A stretch of DNA of 10,939 nt from Burkholderiaceae bacterium. Its GTDB lineage: Bacteria; Pseudomonadota; Gammaproteobacteria; Burkholderiales; Burkholderiaceae. Location: contig JAKONS010000036.1 of the NCBI GenBank assembly GCA_022701845.1, positions 1-10,939 of the forward strand. The letters run 5' to 3'. Positions 1-7,986 of the stretch are shown piece by piece. The position numbers were made by a program, and so were the translations under genes. The notes under the pieces were generated by a model that saw only the letters and a list, made by a program, of their open reading frames with translations, had not been told where the DNA came from and made no database searches. The stretch's first letter is position 1. Each line of letters begins with the position of its first letter.

Positions 1-1222
1 CGCCGCCGAGGACGCCAGCCCCACCCTGGCGCAGGCCCGCTCGCGGCTGCTGCAGGCGCGCGGCAACCGCATCAACGCCGGCGCCGCGCTGCTGCCGAGC
101 GCCGACCTCAACGCCAGCGTGCAGCGCGGCTTCAACGCCGCGGTGCTGGGCGTGGCCACCCAGATGCAGGCCGGTCCCACGGTGAGCTGGGACGCCGACC
201 TGTTCAACGCCAACGGCGCCACCCGCGACGCCGCCGAGGCCCGGCTGCAGGGCGCCCGCGCCTCCTGGCACGACGCCCGGGTGGCGGTGGCGGCCGATGT
301 CGCCAACCAGCTCGACACGCTGCGCAACTGCCGCCGGCTCCTGGTCGTCGCGGCATCCGACGCCGGCTCGCGCGCCGAAACCGCGCGGCTGTCGGACCTG
401 TCGGCCGAGGCCGGCTTCCAGGCGCCGGCCGATGCCGCCCTGGCCCGCGCCAGCGCCGCCGACGGCGATGCCCGGCTGACGCAGCAGCGCGCCGCCTGCG
501 ATGTCAACCTGAAGGCGCTGGTGGCGCTCACCGCGCTCGACGAAGCCGCGCTGCGCCAGCGCGTCGCCGCCGCCGGCGACACCGCACCGGCCCCGGCCGC
601 CTTCGAGATTCCCACCCTGCCCGCCGCCCTGCTGGAGCAGCGGCCCGACGTGCGCGCCGCCGCCCTGGAGGTGGCCGCCGCCAGCGCCGAGGTCGGCAGC
701 GCCGACGCCGCGCGCTATCCGCGGCTCACCCTGCAGGGCTCGGTGGCGCGCGCCCGGCTGGGCTTCGACGGCAACAGTTTCGACTTCACCAACTGGCAGG
801 TGGGGCCGGTGGCGCTGGCGCTGCCGATCTTCGACGGCGGCCGACGCGCCGCCAATCTGGACGTCGCCCGCGCCCGCTACGACGAGGCCGCCGCCCTGCT
901 GCGCGCCCGGGCGCGGCAGGCGGTGCGCGAGGTGGAGGAAGCGCTGGTCAACCTGCAGGCCGCCAGCGACCGCATCGCCTCGGCCGACACCGCCGCCGAG
1001 GGCTACCGCCGCGCGCTCGCCGGCACCCAGGCGCGCTACGACGCGGGCCTGGCCAGCCTGATCGCGCTGGAAGACGTGCGCCGCACCGCGCTGGCCTCGG
1101 AGACCGCGCGGGTCAACCTGCGGCGCGAGCGCATGGCCGCCTGGATCGCGCTCTACCGCGCCGCCGGCGGCGGCTGGCAGGCCGACGCGCCCGCGCCGGA
1201 CCAGACCACCGCCTCGCGCTGA
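1..1222 (+). CDS. RND efflux outer-membrane factor, NodT/TolC family (5' partial)
   Basis: This is the outer-membrane channel of a tripartite efflux pump, joining the periplasmic adaptor to the cell exterior. The gene enters from the left edge. The reading frame is open from base 2 to the stop at 1220-1222, giving about 406 residues. Family members usually have about 460-510, so the signal peptide, any lipobox cysteine and the first helices are missing. Two outer-membrane efflux repeats are visible. The first includes SWDADLFN, close to the family's W-x-x-DLF motif. The second opens with LLEQRPDVRAAALEV and ends in YDAGLASLIALEDVRR, matching the usual RRPD and Y-x-x-G-x-x-S-x-x-x-x-x-D motifs. 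Both are rich in alanine and arginine, as expected for long alpha-barrel coiled-coil helices. The adaptor gene starts 40 bp downstream on the same strand, which supports one operon. The substrate cannot be told from the sequence. The GTG at 119 is an internal codon, not the start. Confidence 0.93.
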   Translation, partial: AAEDASPTLAQARSRLLQARGNRINAGAALLPSADLNASVQRGFNAAVLGVATQMQAGPTVSWDADLFNANGATRDAAEARLQGARASWHDARVAVAADVANQLDTLRNCRRLLVVAASDAGSRAETARLSDLSAEAGFQAPADAALARASAADGDARLTQQRAACDVNLKALVALTALDEAALRQRVAAAGDTAPAPAAFEIPTLPAALLEQRPDVRAAALEVAAASAEVGSADAARYPRLTLQGSVARARLGFDGNSFDFTNWQVGPVALALPIFDGGRRAANLDVARARYDEAAALLRARARQAVREVEEALVNLQAASDRIASADTAAEGYRRALAGTQARYDAGLASLIALEDVRRTALASETARVNLRRERMAAWIALYRAAGGGWQADAPAPDQTTASR

Positions 1223-1262
1223 ACCCCGCCGGCCGCACCGCCCCCTTTTTCGAGAACACGAC

Positions 1263-2567
1263 ATGCCCCGCATCACCTTCCTTCCCCTGCAGTTCCGGCG
1301 CCTCCGACTTCCCCTGGCGGTGCTGGCCGTCTGCGCCGCGGTGGCCGGCACCGGCCTCGTCGCCGGCCGCGCCGCAGCCGCCGACCCGGCACCCGCACCG
1401 CGCCCGGCGCTCACCGTCGCCACCGCCCTGCCGCAGAAAAGCGCGCTGCCGATCGCGCTGTCGGCCAACGGCAGCATCGCCGCCTGGCAGGAAGCGGTCA
1501 TCGGCTCGCAGGCGGCCGGCCTGCGGCTCACCGACGTGAAGGTGAACGTGGGCGACAACGTGCGCGCCGGCCAGGTGCTGGCCACCTTCGCCGCCGAGAC
1601 GCCGCGCGCCGAAGTCGCGCAGGCGCGCGCCTCGCTGCTGGAGGCCCAGGCCACCGCCGCCGATGCCGCGGCCAACGCCGAGCGCGCCCGCACCCTGGAC
1701 CGCAGCGGCGCGCTCAGCAGTTCGCAGATCGCCCAGTACATGACCGCCGAGCAGACCGCCAAAGCCCGGGTGGAAGCCGCCAAGGCGGCCTACGACGCCC
1801 AGCAGGTGCGCCTCGGCTTCGCCCAGGTGCTGGCGCCCGACAGCGGCGTGATCTCGTCGCGCAGCGCCACCGTGGGCGCGGTGGTCGGCGCCGGCACCGA
1901 GCTGTTCCGCATGGTGCGGCGCGGCCGGCTGGAATGGCGCGCGGAAGTCACCTCGGCCGAGCTCGGCCGCATCCGCCCCGGCCAGCCGGTGACGATCGTC
2001 GCCGCCAGCGGCGCCGAGGTGCAGGGCCGGGTCCGCATGCTCGCCCCCACCGTCGACCCCCAGACCCGCAACGGCCTGGTCTACGTCGACCTCCCCGCCC
2101 AACCCGGCTACGGCGTCCCTGGCAACGTCTCGGGCGCGAATTCGACGCCCATTTCGGAGGCGGGGCGCGCCAGCGACATGCGGCAGCCGCCGGGCCGCCC
2201 CAAGGCAGGCCGCGCCTCCCCCCCGGGGGGTGGCGAATTACACGCAGCGCAGCGCAGTGAAAAGCCGGGGGGCCCTGTTTTTCCGGGGATGTTCGCGAAG
2301 GGGACGTTCGTGCTCGGCGACAGCGAGGCACTGACGCTGCCGCAGCAGGCGATCGTGGTGCGCGAGGCCTTCAGCTATGTGTTCGTGCCCGGCGCCGACA
2401 ACCGGGTGGCACAGCGCAAGGTGGTCACCGGCCGGCGGCTGGGCGAGCGCATCGAGATCGTCTCGGGCCTCGAGGCCGACAAGCCGGTGGTGGTCGAGGG
2501 CGCCGGCTTCCTCAACGATCGCGACCTGGTGCGCATCGTCGAGCCGGGCAAGGCGGCCGCGCGATGA
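1263..2567 (+). CDS. RND efflux periplasmic adaptor (HlyD/AcrA family) with an in-frame insertion
   Basis: This membrane-fusion protein bridges the RND pump and the outer-membrane factor. Residues 1-40 form an export signal: arginines, a hydrophobic stretch at about 17-37, then an AAA/ADP cleavage-like site. There is no lipobox. VNVGDNVRAGQVLATF (about 95-110) is the first lipoyl half-motif. An alanine-rich coiled-coil hairpin follows at about 118-180, then the second lipoyl half around VLAPDSGVISS. RNGLVYVDLP (about 269-278) and PGMFAKGTF (341-349) belong to the beta-barrel domain. In relatives such as AcrA (PNPDHTLLPGMF) these two are almost adjacent, but here about 60 residues rich in Gly, Pro and Arg separate them. 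This brings the length to 434 residues, where relatives have about 370-390. The insert keeps the frame, and the C-terminal domain after it is normal (LPQQAIVVRE, ending VEPGKAAAR). The stop overlaps the pump start by ATGA. Function is probably kept if the loop tolerates the insert, but this is unproven. Confidence 0.92.
   Translation: MPRITFLPLQFRRLRLPLAVLAVCAAVAGTGLVAGRAAAADPAPAPRPALTVATALPQKSALPIALSANGSIAAWQEAVIGSQAAGLRLTDVKVNVGDNVRAGQVLATFAAETPRAEVAQARASLLEAQATAADAAANAERARTLDRSGALSSSQIAQYMTAEQTAKARVEAAKAAYDAQQVRLGFAQVLAPDSGVISSRSATVGAVVGAGTELFRMVRRGRLEWRAEVTSAELGRIRPGQPVTIVAASGAEVQGRVRMLAPTVDPQTRNGLVYVDLPAQPGYGVPGNVSGANSTPISEAGRASDMRQPPGRPKAGRASPPGGGELHAAQRSEKPGGPVFPGMFAKGTFVLGDSEALTLPQQAIVVREAFSYVFVPGADNRVAQRKVVTGRRLGERIEIVSGLEADKPVVVEGAGFLNDRDLVRIVEPGKAAAR
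2117..2272. repeat. Probable palindromic repeat element inserted in frame in the adaptor gene
   Basis: A CCCTG pentamer occurs at 2117-2121 and again at 2273-2277. The distance between the two copies is 156 bp, exactly 52 codons. Removing one unit joins the reading frame as QPGYGVPVFPGMFAKG, which looks like a normal adaptor loop. The segment contains GGGCG-CGAATTCG-A-CGCCC (2132-2150), which is a hairpin around a perfect 8-bp palindrome. It also contains the GC hairpin at 2213-2235, preceded by CCGGGCCGCCCCAAGGC (about 2190-2206). From memory, a CCGGGCCGCCCCAAGG block followed by a C-run/G-run hairpin is a frequent intergenic repeat in Comamonadaceae. I could not verify this here. The exact ends are uncertain by several bases, and the CCCTG pair may be a chance match. 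Confidence 0.55.
2213..2235. repeat. GC-rich hairpin inside the adaptor insert
   Basis: CGCC-T-CCCCCC and GGGGGG-T-GGCG form 11-nt arms with a single T/T mismatch around one central C. The run of seven C followed by six G is unlike the coding sequence on either side and encodes Pro-Pro-Gly-Gly-Gly. Such a structure in the operon message could slow ribosomes or stabilise RNA ends, but no effect can be read from the sequence. Confidence 0.6.
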
Positions 2568-5500
2568 ACGTCTCCGCCTGGTCCATCCGCAACCCGATTC
2601 CGGCGGTGATGCTGTTCGTGCTGCTCACCTTCGCCGGCCTGCTGTCGTTCGGCGCGATGAAGGTGCAGAACTTTCCCGACATCGACCTGCCGACGGTGAA
2701 CGTCACCGCCCTGCTGCCGGGCGCCGCGCCCGGCCAGCTGGAGACCGACGTCGCCCGCAAGATCGAGAACAGCATCGCCACGCTGCAGGGCCTGAAGCAC
2801 ATCCGCACCACGGTGCAGGACGGCAGCGTGAACATCATGGCCGAGTTCCGGCTGGAGAAGCCGGTGCAGGAAGCGGTCGACGACGTGCGCTCGGCGGTCG
2901 GCCGGGTACGCGCCGACCTGCCGGCCGACCTGCGCGACCCGATCATCACCAAGGTCGACCTGGCCGGCCAGCCGGTGCTGGCCTATGCGATCTCCTCCGA
3001 CAAGCTCGACGAGGAAGGCCTGTCCTGGTTCGTCGACGACACCCTGGCGCGCAGGCTGCTGGCGGTGCCGGGCGTGGGCGCGGTGAACCGGGTGGGCGGC
3101 GTCACCCGCGAGGTGCGGGTGTCGCTCGACCCGGCGCGGCTGCAGGCGCTGGGCGCGAGCGCCGCCGAGGTATCCAAGCAGCTGCGCCAGGTGCAGAACG
3201 AGAGTGCCGGCGGCCGCACCGACCTGGGCGCCGGCGAGCAGCCGGTGCGCACCCTGGCCACGGTGCAGAACGCCGCCGAGCTGGGCGCGTTGCAGCTGGC
3301 CCTGGGCGACGGCCGCCGGGTGCGGCTGGACCAGCTGGCCACCGTGTCCGACACCGTCGCCGAGCGCCGCGCCGCGGCCCTGCTCGACGGCAAGCCGGTG
3401 GTCGGTTTCGAGGTGGCGCGCAGCCGCGGCGCCAGCGAGGTGGAAGTGGGCGCCGCGGTGCAGAAGGCATTGGCCGAGCTGCGCGAGCAGCACCCGGACA
3501 TCCATCTCACCGAGGCCTTCAACTTCGTGCAGCCGGTGGCCGAGGAATACGACGGCTCGATGCACATGCTGTTCGAGGGCGCCATCCTGGCGGTGATCGT
3601 GGTGTGGCTGTTCCTGCGCGATTTCCGGGCCACCCTGATCTCGGCGGTGGCGCTGCCGCTGTCGGTGATCCCGGCCTTCATCGGCATGTACCTGCTGGGC
3701 TTCTCGGTGAACGTGGTGACCCTGCTGGCGCTGTCGCTGGTGGTGGGCATATTGGTGGACGACGCCATCGTCGAGGTGGAGAACATCGTGCGCCACCTGC
3801 GCATGGGCAAGACGCCCTACCAGGCGGCGATGGAGGCGGCCGACGAGATCGGGCTGGCCGTCGTCGCCACCACCTTCACCCTGATCGCGGTGTTCCTGCC
3901 GACCGCCTTCATGAGCGGCATCGCCGGCAAGTTCTTCAAGCAGTTCGGCTGGACCGCGGCGCTGGCGGTGTTCGCCTCGCTGGTGGTGGCGCGGGTGCTC
4001 ACCCCGATGATGGCCGCCTACCTGCTCAAGCCGATCGTGCACGCCGAGAAGGAGCCGCGCTGGCTGGCCGCCTACACCCGCTGGGTGGGCTGGTGCCTGA
4101 AGCACCGGGCGGTGACGATGGTGCTGGCGCTGCTGTTCTTCGTCGGCTCGATCGCGCTGATCCCGCTGCTGCCGACCGGTTTCATCCCGCCGGACGACAA
4201 CTCGCAGACGCAGGTCTATATCGAGCTGCAGCCCGGCAGCACGCTGGCGCAGACCACCGCCATGGCCGAGGAAACCCGCCAGCGCCTGGGCCGGGTGGAG
4301 CATGTGGGCAGCATCTACACCACCATCGGCGGCGGCTCGGCCGGCAGCGACCCGTTCGCCGGCGCCGGTGCCTCGGAGGTACGGCGCGCCACGCTGACGA
4401 TCCAGCTCGACAAGCGCGGCGACCGGCCGCGCAAGCAGGTGGTCGAGAGCCGCATCCGCGACGCGCTCGACAGCCTGCCCGGCGTGCGCCTGAAGGTGGG
4501 CCTGGGCGGCTCCAGCGACAAGTACGTGCTGGTGCTGACCGGCGACGAACCGCGCGCGCTGGCAGCCGCGGCGCAGGCGGTGGAGCGCGACCTGCGCACC
4601 CTCCCCGGCTTCGGCAACATCGGCTCGTCGGCCAGCCTGGTGCGCCCGGAGATCGCGGTGCGGCCCGACTTCGCCCGCGCCGCCGACCTGGGCGTGACCA
4701 GCGCGGCCATCGCCGAGACGCTGCGGGTGGCCACCGTGGGCGACTACGACGTCGGCCTGCCCAAGCTCAACCTGGCGCAGCGCCAGGTGCCGATCATGGT
4801 GCGGCTCGACGAGAGCGCGCGGCAGGATCTCGACGTGCTGGGCCGCCTGGCGGTGCCGGGCAAGCGCGGGCCGGTGCTGCTGAGCGATGTCGCCACGCTG
4901 GAGGTGTCGGGCGGGCCGGCGGTGATCCAGCGCTACGACCGGGCGCGCAACATCAATTTCGACATCGAGCTGTCGACGGTGCAGCTGGGCGACGCCGCCA
5001 AGCGGGTGCACGAGCTGCCGTCGGTGAAGAACCTGCCGCCGGGCGTGCGGGTGAGCGAGGTGGGCGACGCCGAGGTGATGGCCGAGCTGTTCGCCAGCTT
5101 CGGCCTGGCGATGCTGACCGGCGTGCTGTGCATCTACATCGTGCTGGTGCTGCTGTTCAAGGATTTCCTGCACCCGGTGACCATCCTGGCGGCGCTGCCG
5201 CTGTCGCTGGGCGGCGCCTTCGTGGCGCTGCTGGCGGCGCAGAAGAGTTTCTCGATGCCCTCGCTGATCGGCCTGATCATGCTGATGGGCATCGCCACCA
5301 AGAACTCGATCCTGCTGGTGGAATACGCCATCCTGGCGCGGCGCGAGCACGGCATGAGCCGCTGGGAAGCGCTGGTCGACGCCTGCCACAAGCGCGCCCG
5401 GCCGATCATCATGACCACGCTGGCCATGGGCGCGGGCATGCTGCCGATCGCCGTCGGCTGGGGCAGCGCCGATTCCAGCTTCCGCTCGCCGATGGCGGTG

Positions 5501-5635
5501 GCGGTGATCGGCGGGCTGATCACCTCGACCGTGCTGAGCCTGCTGGTGATACCGCCGGTGTTCACCTATGTGGACGATCTGGGCCAGTGGCTGGGCAGGA
5601 TGTTCCGCCGCGGCAAGACGAAGCCGGCGGCCTGA
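2564..5635 (+). CDS. RND multidrug efflux pump, inner-membrane permease (HAE1/AcrB-like)
   Basis: This is the proton-driven drug:H+ antiporter of the tripartite pump. Its 1023 residues match the usual 1020-1050. The N-terminus (SIRNPIP, then a hydrophobic helix at about 12-30) is typical of TM1. The periplasmic porter domains lie at about 35-330 and about 545-850. TM2 starts near 339 (GAILAVIVVWLFL). TM4 carries LVDDAIVEVEN with the paired aspartates D399 and D400, and TM10 carries ATKNSILLVEY with K913. These correspond to AcrB D407, D408 and K940 of the proton relay, so the pump should be active. The acidic pair and lysine fit the hydrophobic/amphiphilic drug exporters better than CzcA-type metal pumps, but the actual substrate is unknown. 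The ATG overlaps the adaptor stop (ATGA), indicating translational coupling. A weak AAGGCGG ribosome-binding site precedes it. Very long open frames on both strands over this gene are high-GC shadows. Confidence 0.96.
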   Translation: MNVSAWSIRNPIPAVMLFVLLTFAGLLSFGAMKVQNFPDIDLPTVNVTALLPGAAPGQLETDVARKIENSIATLQGLKHIRTTVQDGSVNIMAEFRLEKPVQEAVDDVRSAVGRVRADLPADLRDPIITKVDLAGQPVLAYAISSDKLDEEGLSWFVDDTLARRLLAVPGVGAVNRVGGVTREVRVSLDPARLQALGASAAEVSKQLRQVQNESAGGRTDLGAGEQPVRTLATVQNAAELGALQLALGDGRRVRLDQLATVSDTVAERRAAALLDGKPVVGFEVARSRGASEVEVGAAVQKALAELREQHPDIHLTEAFNFVQPVAEEYDGSMHMLFEGAILAVIVVWLFLRDFRATLISAVALPLSVIPAFIGMYLLGFSVNVVTLLALSLVVGILVDDAIVEVENIVRHLRMGKTPYQAAMEAADEIGLAVVATTFTLIAVFLPTAFMSGIAGKFFKQFGWTAALAVFASLVVARVLTPMMAAYLLKPIVHAEKEPRWLAAYTRWVGWCLKHRAVTMVLALLFFVGSIALIPLLPTGFIPPDDNSQTQVYIELQPGSTLAQTTAMAEETRQRLGRVEHVGSIYTTIGGGSAGSDPFAGAGASEVRRATLTIQLDKRGDRPRKQVVESRIRDALDSLPGVRLKVGLGGSSDKYVLVLTGDEPRALAAAAQAVERDLRTLPGFGNIGSSASLVRPEIAVRPDFARAADLGVTSAAIAETLRVATVGDYDVGLPKLNLAQRQVPIMVRLDESARQDLDVLGRLAVPGKRGPVLLSDVATLEVSGGPAVIQRYDRARNINFDIELSTVQLGDAAKRVHELPSVKNLPPGVRVSEVGDAEVMAELFASFGLAMLTGVLCIYIVLVLLFKDFLHPVTILAALPLSLGGAFVALLAAQKSFSMPSLIGLIMLMGIATKNSILLVEYAILARREHGMSRWEALVDACHKRARPIIMTTLAMGAGMLPIAVGWGSADSSFRSPMAVAVIGGLITSTVLSLLVIPPVFTYVDDLGQWLGRMFRRGKTKPAA

Positions 5636-5723
5636 GGTACAACGGCGGCTGGAAGACCGCCGGCGCGTGCTGCGTGCCGTTTTCCCGGCCGCCGCCCGAC
5701 GGCCGTCATCCCACGCGATCCGC

Positions 5724-6926
5724 ATGAACCTGATCCCGCTTCGTCCCGAATCCATCAAGCTGGGCGTACCGCTGCAGTTCGCCCTGCGCACCACCGACGG
5801 CGCCCTGCTGGCCCGGCGCGGCCTGGTGGTGTCCACGCCCAACCAGCTGCAGTTCCTGATCAACCGCGCCGGCACGCTGTGCATCGACATCGACGAGGCC
5901 CCCGAGCAGGGCCGCGCCTACATGGACCAGCTCGAATCGCTGGTGCGCGACCAGAAGACGATCGGCGAGATCGCCTCCACCCGGATGGCGGTCAAGGTCC
6001 CCGCCCCGGCGGAAACGCCGCGCGTGGGCCCGCCCGACTGGCACGAGCTGCAGCTGCGCTCCACCCAGCTGCTCAAGCATCCGGACGCGCCCGATTTCCT
6101 GGCCAAGGTGGCGCGCCTGCATGCCGAGCTCGCCGGCCACGCACGGCGCCTGCCCGACGCCACGCTGTTCGCACTCATCCATCTCGCCTCGCGCGAGGTC
6201 GCCCTCTACAGCGCCACGCACGCGATGCTGGTCTGCGTGATCTGCAGCCTGGCCGCGCGCGACATGCTGCAGTGGGACGACGCCCTGGTCGACACCGTCG
6301 GCCTGGCCGCGCTCACCATGAACGTCGCCATGACCGAACTGCAGGACGACCTCGCGCAGCAGCCCGAGCGCCCGAGCGAGGCGCAGATGGCCCTGATCTC
6401 GATGCACGCCAGCAGCGGCGCCGACATGCTGCAGCGGCTCGGCGTGGACGACCCGGTCTGGCTGGAGGCGGTACGCCGCCACCACGAGCCGCCCTCCGGC
6501 CGGCTGGCCGACATGACGCCCGGCGAGCGGGTGGCGCGGCTGATCGAGCGCGCCGACATCTTCGCGGCGCGGCTGTCGCCCCGGGTGTCGCGCTGGGCCA
6601 TGCCGGCGGCGATGGCGATGCGCGCCAGCTATTTCGACGACGACCACCGGGTCGACGAGGCCGGCTCGGCGCTCATCACCTCGATGGGGGTCTATCCGCC
6701 GGGGTCGTTCGTGCGGCTGGCCAGCAACGAGGTGGGCGTGGTGCTGCGCCGCGGCCGCACCGGCACCACGCCGCGGGTGGCCGCGGTGCTCAACCGGCAG
6801 GGCATGCCGATCGGCGAGATCGTGGTGCGCGACACCACCCTGGCGGCTTTCAAGATCACCGCCAGCATGCCGCAGCGCGAGGTGAAGCTGCAGCTGGCGC
6901 TCGACCGCATGCTGGGCATGGTCTGA
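5724..6926 (+). CDS. Degenerate HD-GYP-like protein (c-di-GMP phosphodiesterase family, probably inactive)
   Basis: The ATG at 5724 gives 400 residues beginning MNLIPLRPESIKLG. The frame is open further upstream, but that part runs inside the pump gene and has no family features. No good ribosome-binding site is visible. Residues 10-60 (SIKLGVPLQFALRTTDGALL, then a G-LV turn) resemble the N-terminal domain found in front of HD-GYP domains. Residues about 130-320 follow the HD-GYP helical order: H166 in ATHAMLV, H228 in SMHASSGADML, then HHE at 253-255. The HD dyad itself is replaced by M199-N200 in ALTMNVAMTELQ, and no GYP follows the HHE. The C-terminal part begins YPPGSFVRL and reads like the small beta domain that ends many such proteins. 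Hydrolysis of c-di-GMP is therefore unlikely, and a binding or scaffold role is possible. It sits 88 bp after the pump gene and ends at a strong terminator. Whether it is cotranscribed with the pump is unclear. Confidence 0.8.
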   Translation: MNLIPLRPESIKLGVPLQFALRTTDGALLARRGLVVSTPNQLQFLINRAGTLCIDIDEAPEQGRAYMDQLESLVRDQKTIGEIASTRMAVKVPAPAETPRVGPPDWHELQLRSTQLLKHPDAPDFLAKVARLHAELAGHARRLPDATLFALIHLASREVALYSATHAMLVCVICSLAARDMLQWDDALVDTVGLAALTMNVAMTELQDDLAQQPERPSEAQMALISMHASSGADMLQRLGVDDPVWLEAVRRHHEPPSGRLADMTPGERVARLIERADIFAARLSPRVSRWAMPAAMAMRASYFDDDHRVDEAGSALITSMGVYPPGSFVRLASNEVGVVLRRGRTGTTPRVAAVLNRQGMPIGEIVVRDTTLAAFKITASMPQREVKLQLALDRMLGMV

Positions 6927-6932
6927 GCCGAA

Positions 6933-6961
6933 AAAAAAGCGCCGGTCGACGGCGCTTTTTT
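6933..6961. terminator. Bidirectional intrinsic terminator between convergent genes
   Basis: AAAAAAGCGCCG (6933-6944) and CGGCGCTTTTTT (6950-6961) are perfect 12-nt inverted repeats around a 5-nt loop, GTCGA. Read on either strand this gives a GC stem followed by six or more U. It lies 7 bp after the HD-GYP-like stop and 37 bp after the stop of the converging diiron gene, so it can end both messages. Confidence 0.93.
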
Positions 6962-6997
6962 GATGGGGACCGGCGGCTGCCGGCGCCGAGAAACGAC

Positions 6998-7876
6998 TCA
7001 GGCAGCGGGCAGGACCGCCGGGGTGGTGGCCGCCGGATTGGCGGCGGCCAGCGAAGCCGCCAGTTCCTTGCGGTAGCGGTTGAGCTCCTGCACCGTCTTG
7101 AAACTGCGGTCCATCAGCAGGCTGAGGTTGTGCAGGATGCGCTCGCCCACCTTGGTCTCCCAGACGGCGTCGAACACGATCTGCTTGTCGAGCCAGTGCT
7201 CCAGCCACTCGGGGTTGGGCATGCGGCTCTGCACCGTGTCGTTCGGGAACAGGGCCTTGTTCACATGCAGGTTGGTGGGGTGCAGCGCCTGCGCGGTGCG
7301 GCGGGCGCTGGCCATCAGCACGCCGACCTTGGTGAACGCGCCCTTGGCCTCGTCGCCGAACTTGGCGATGGCCCGCTTCATGTAGCGCAGGTAGGCGCCG
7401 CCGTGGCGGGCCTCGTCCTGGCTGAGCGTGGTGTAGATGTGGCGGATGACCGGCTCGGAATGCCATTCGGCGGCACGGCGGTACCAGTGGTTCAGCCGGA
7501 TCTCACCGCAGAAATGCAGCATGAGGGTTTCCAGCGGCGGCGCCGGGTCGAAGTCGAAACGCACTTCGTGCAGTTCCTGCTCGGTCGGCACGAATTCGGG
7601 GCGGAAACGGCGCAGGTACTCCATCAGCACCAGCGAATGCTTCTGCTCTTCGAAGAACCAGATCGACATGAACGCCGAGAAGTCGCTGTCGTGGCGGTTG
7701 TCGCGCAGGAACATCTCCGTGGCGGGCAAGGCGGCCCACTCGGTGATGGCGTTCATCTTGACCGTCTGCGCCTGTTCGTCCGACAACAGCGTGCCGTCGA
7801 ATTTGTCCCAGGGAATGTCCCGGTCCATGTCCCAGCGGACGGATTCGAGTTGTTTGAAAAGTTCGGGATACAGCAT
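6998..7876 (-). CDS. Ferritin-like diiron protein related to acyl-ACP desaturases
   Basis: This is a 292-residue soluble helical protein, starting at the ATG at 7876 (MLYPELFKQLE) with AGG about 9 nt upstream. A TTG ten codons earlier keeps the frame open but adds no family sequence. All six diiron ligand positions of plant stearoyl-ACP desaturase can be matched: E46 in AITEWAALP (compare MITEEALP), E77 and H80 in FFEEQKH (compare TAEENRH), E125 in HFCGEIRL, and E155 and H158 in QDEARH (compare ADEKRH). The spacings 46/77/80/125/155/158 are close to the plant 105/143/146/196/229/232. There is no signal peptide or membrane helix, so it should be cytoplasmic. The C-terminal tail, rich in Ala and Pro, looks disordered. 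The reaction is not known: fatty-acyl desaturation or another O2-dependent oxidation is likely, and simple iron or peroxide handling is possible. It is divergent from a glutathione peroxidase gene and converges on the HD-GYP-like gene. Confidence 0.82.
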   Translation of the reverse strand: MLYPELFKQLESVRWDMDRDIPWDKFDGTLLSDEQAQTVKMNAITEWAALPATEMFLRDNRHDSDFSAFMSIWFFEEQKHSLVLMEYLRRFRPEFVPTEQELHEVRFDFDPAPPLETLMLHFCGEIRLNHWYRRAAEWHSEPVIRHIYTTLSQDEARHGGAYLRYMKRAIAKFGDEAKGAFTKVGVLMASARRTAQALHPTNLHVNKALFPNDTVQSRMPNPEWLEHWLDKQIVFDAVWETKVGERILHNLSLLMDRSFKTVQELNRYRKELAASLAAANPAATTPAVLPAA

Positions 7877-7986
7877 GAAGGACCTAGTTGCCGGGACGCA
7901 AACCAAATTTTAAGCGGCGATCCACGCGCAATCCGTTAAAAACGGCAAGGTGTCCAAGGACATAACCCCTTAAAAAGCGAACCGCC
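7877..7986. promoter_or_regulatory. Divergent promoter region between the diiron gene and the peroxidase gene
   Basis: This 110-bp gap is noticeably richer in A and T than the flanking genes and must hold both start signals. On the minus strand TAAAAT (complement of 7907-7912) is a reasonable -10, leaving a leader of about 24 nt before the ATG. No good -35 stands at 17 bp. A small inverted repeat, CCGTT-AAA-AACGG (7933-7945), lies in the middle and could be an operator. No clear plus-strand promoter or ribosome-binding site for the peroxidase is seen, although AAGGACATAAC and CTTAAAAAG are its AT-rich stretches. Confidence 0.4.

Noticed and set aside
1113..2102. Minus-strand frame opposite the outer-membrane factor and adaptor
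   Set aside because: Low-complexity Gly/Ala/Arg/His composition, antisense to two clear genes.
2109..2285. Frameshift or pseudogene in the adaptor
   Set aside because: The frame stays open through the insert, and both flanks match the family in the same frame. It is an in-frame insertion and not a broken gene.
5643..5662. CGGCGG / CCGCCG hairpin just after the pump stop as a terminator
   Set aside because: It is a six-base-pair stem with an 8-nt loop and no following U-tract, expected by chance at this GC content.
2377..5727. Second long plus-strand frame overlapping the pump in another phase
   Set aside because: It is rich in Arg, Gly and Ala with no family motif. It is a shadow of the pump gene.
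2375..5890. Very long minus-strand open frame opposite the RND pump (more than 1100 codons)
   Set aside because: Its composition (His, Arg, Gln and Gly with no domain pattern) is that of an antisense shadow in high-GC DNA. The plus-strand pump is unmistakable, and no independent start signals are seen.
5879..7939. Long plus-strand frame running through the HD-GYP-like gene, the terminator and the diiron gene
   Set aside because: It crosses a strong bidirectional terminator and is antisense to a gene with six conserved metal ligands. It shows no domain of its own.
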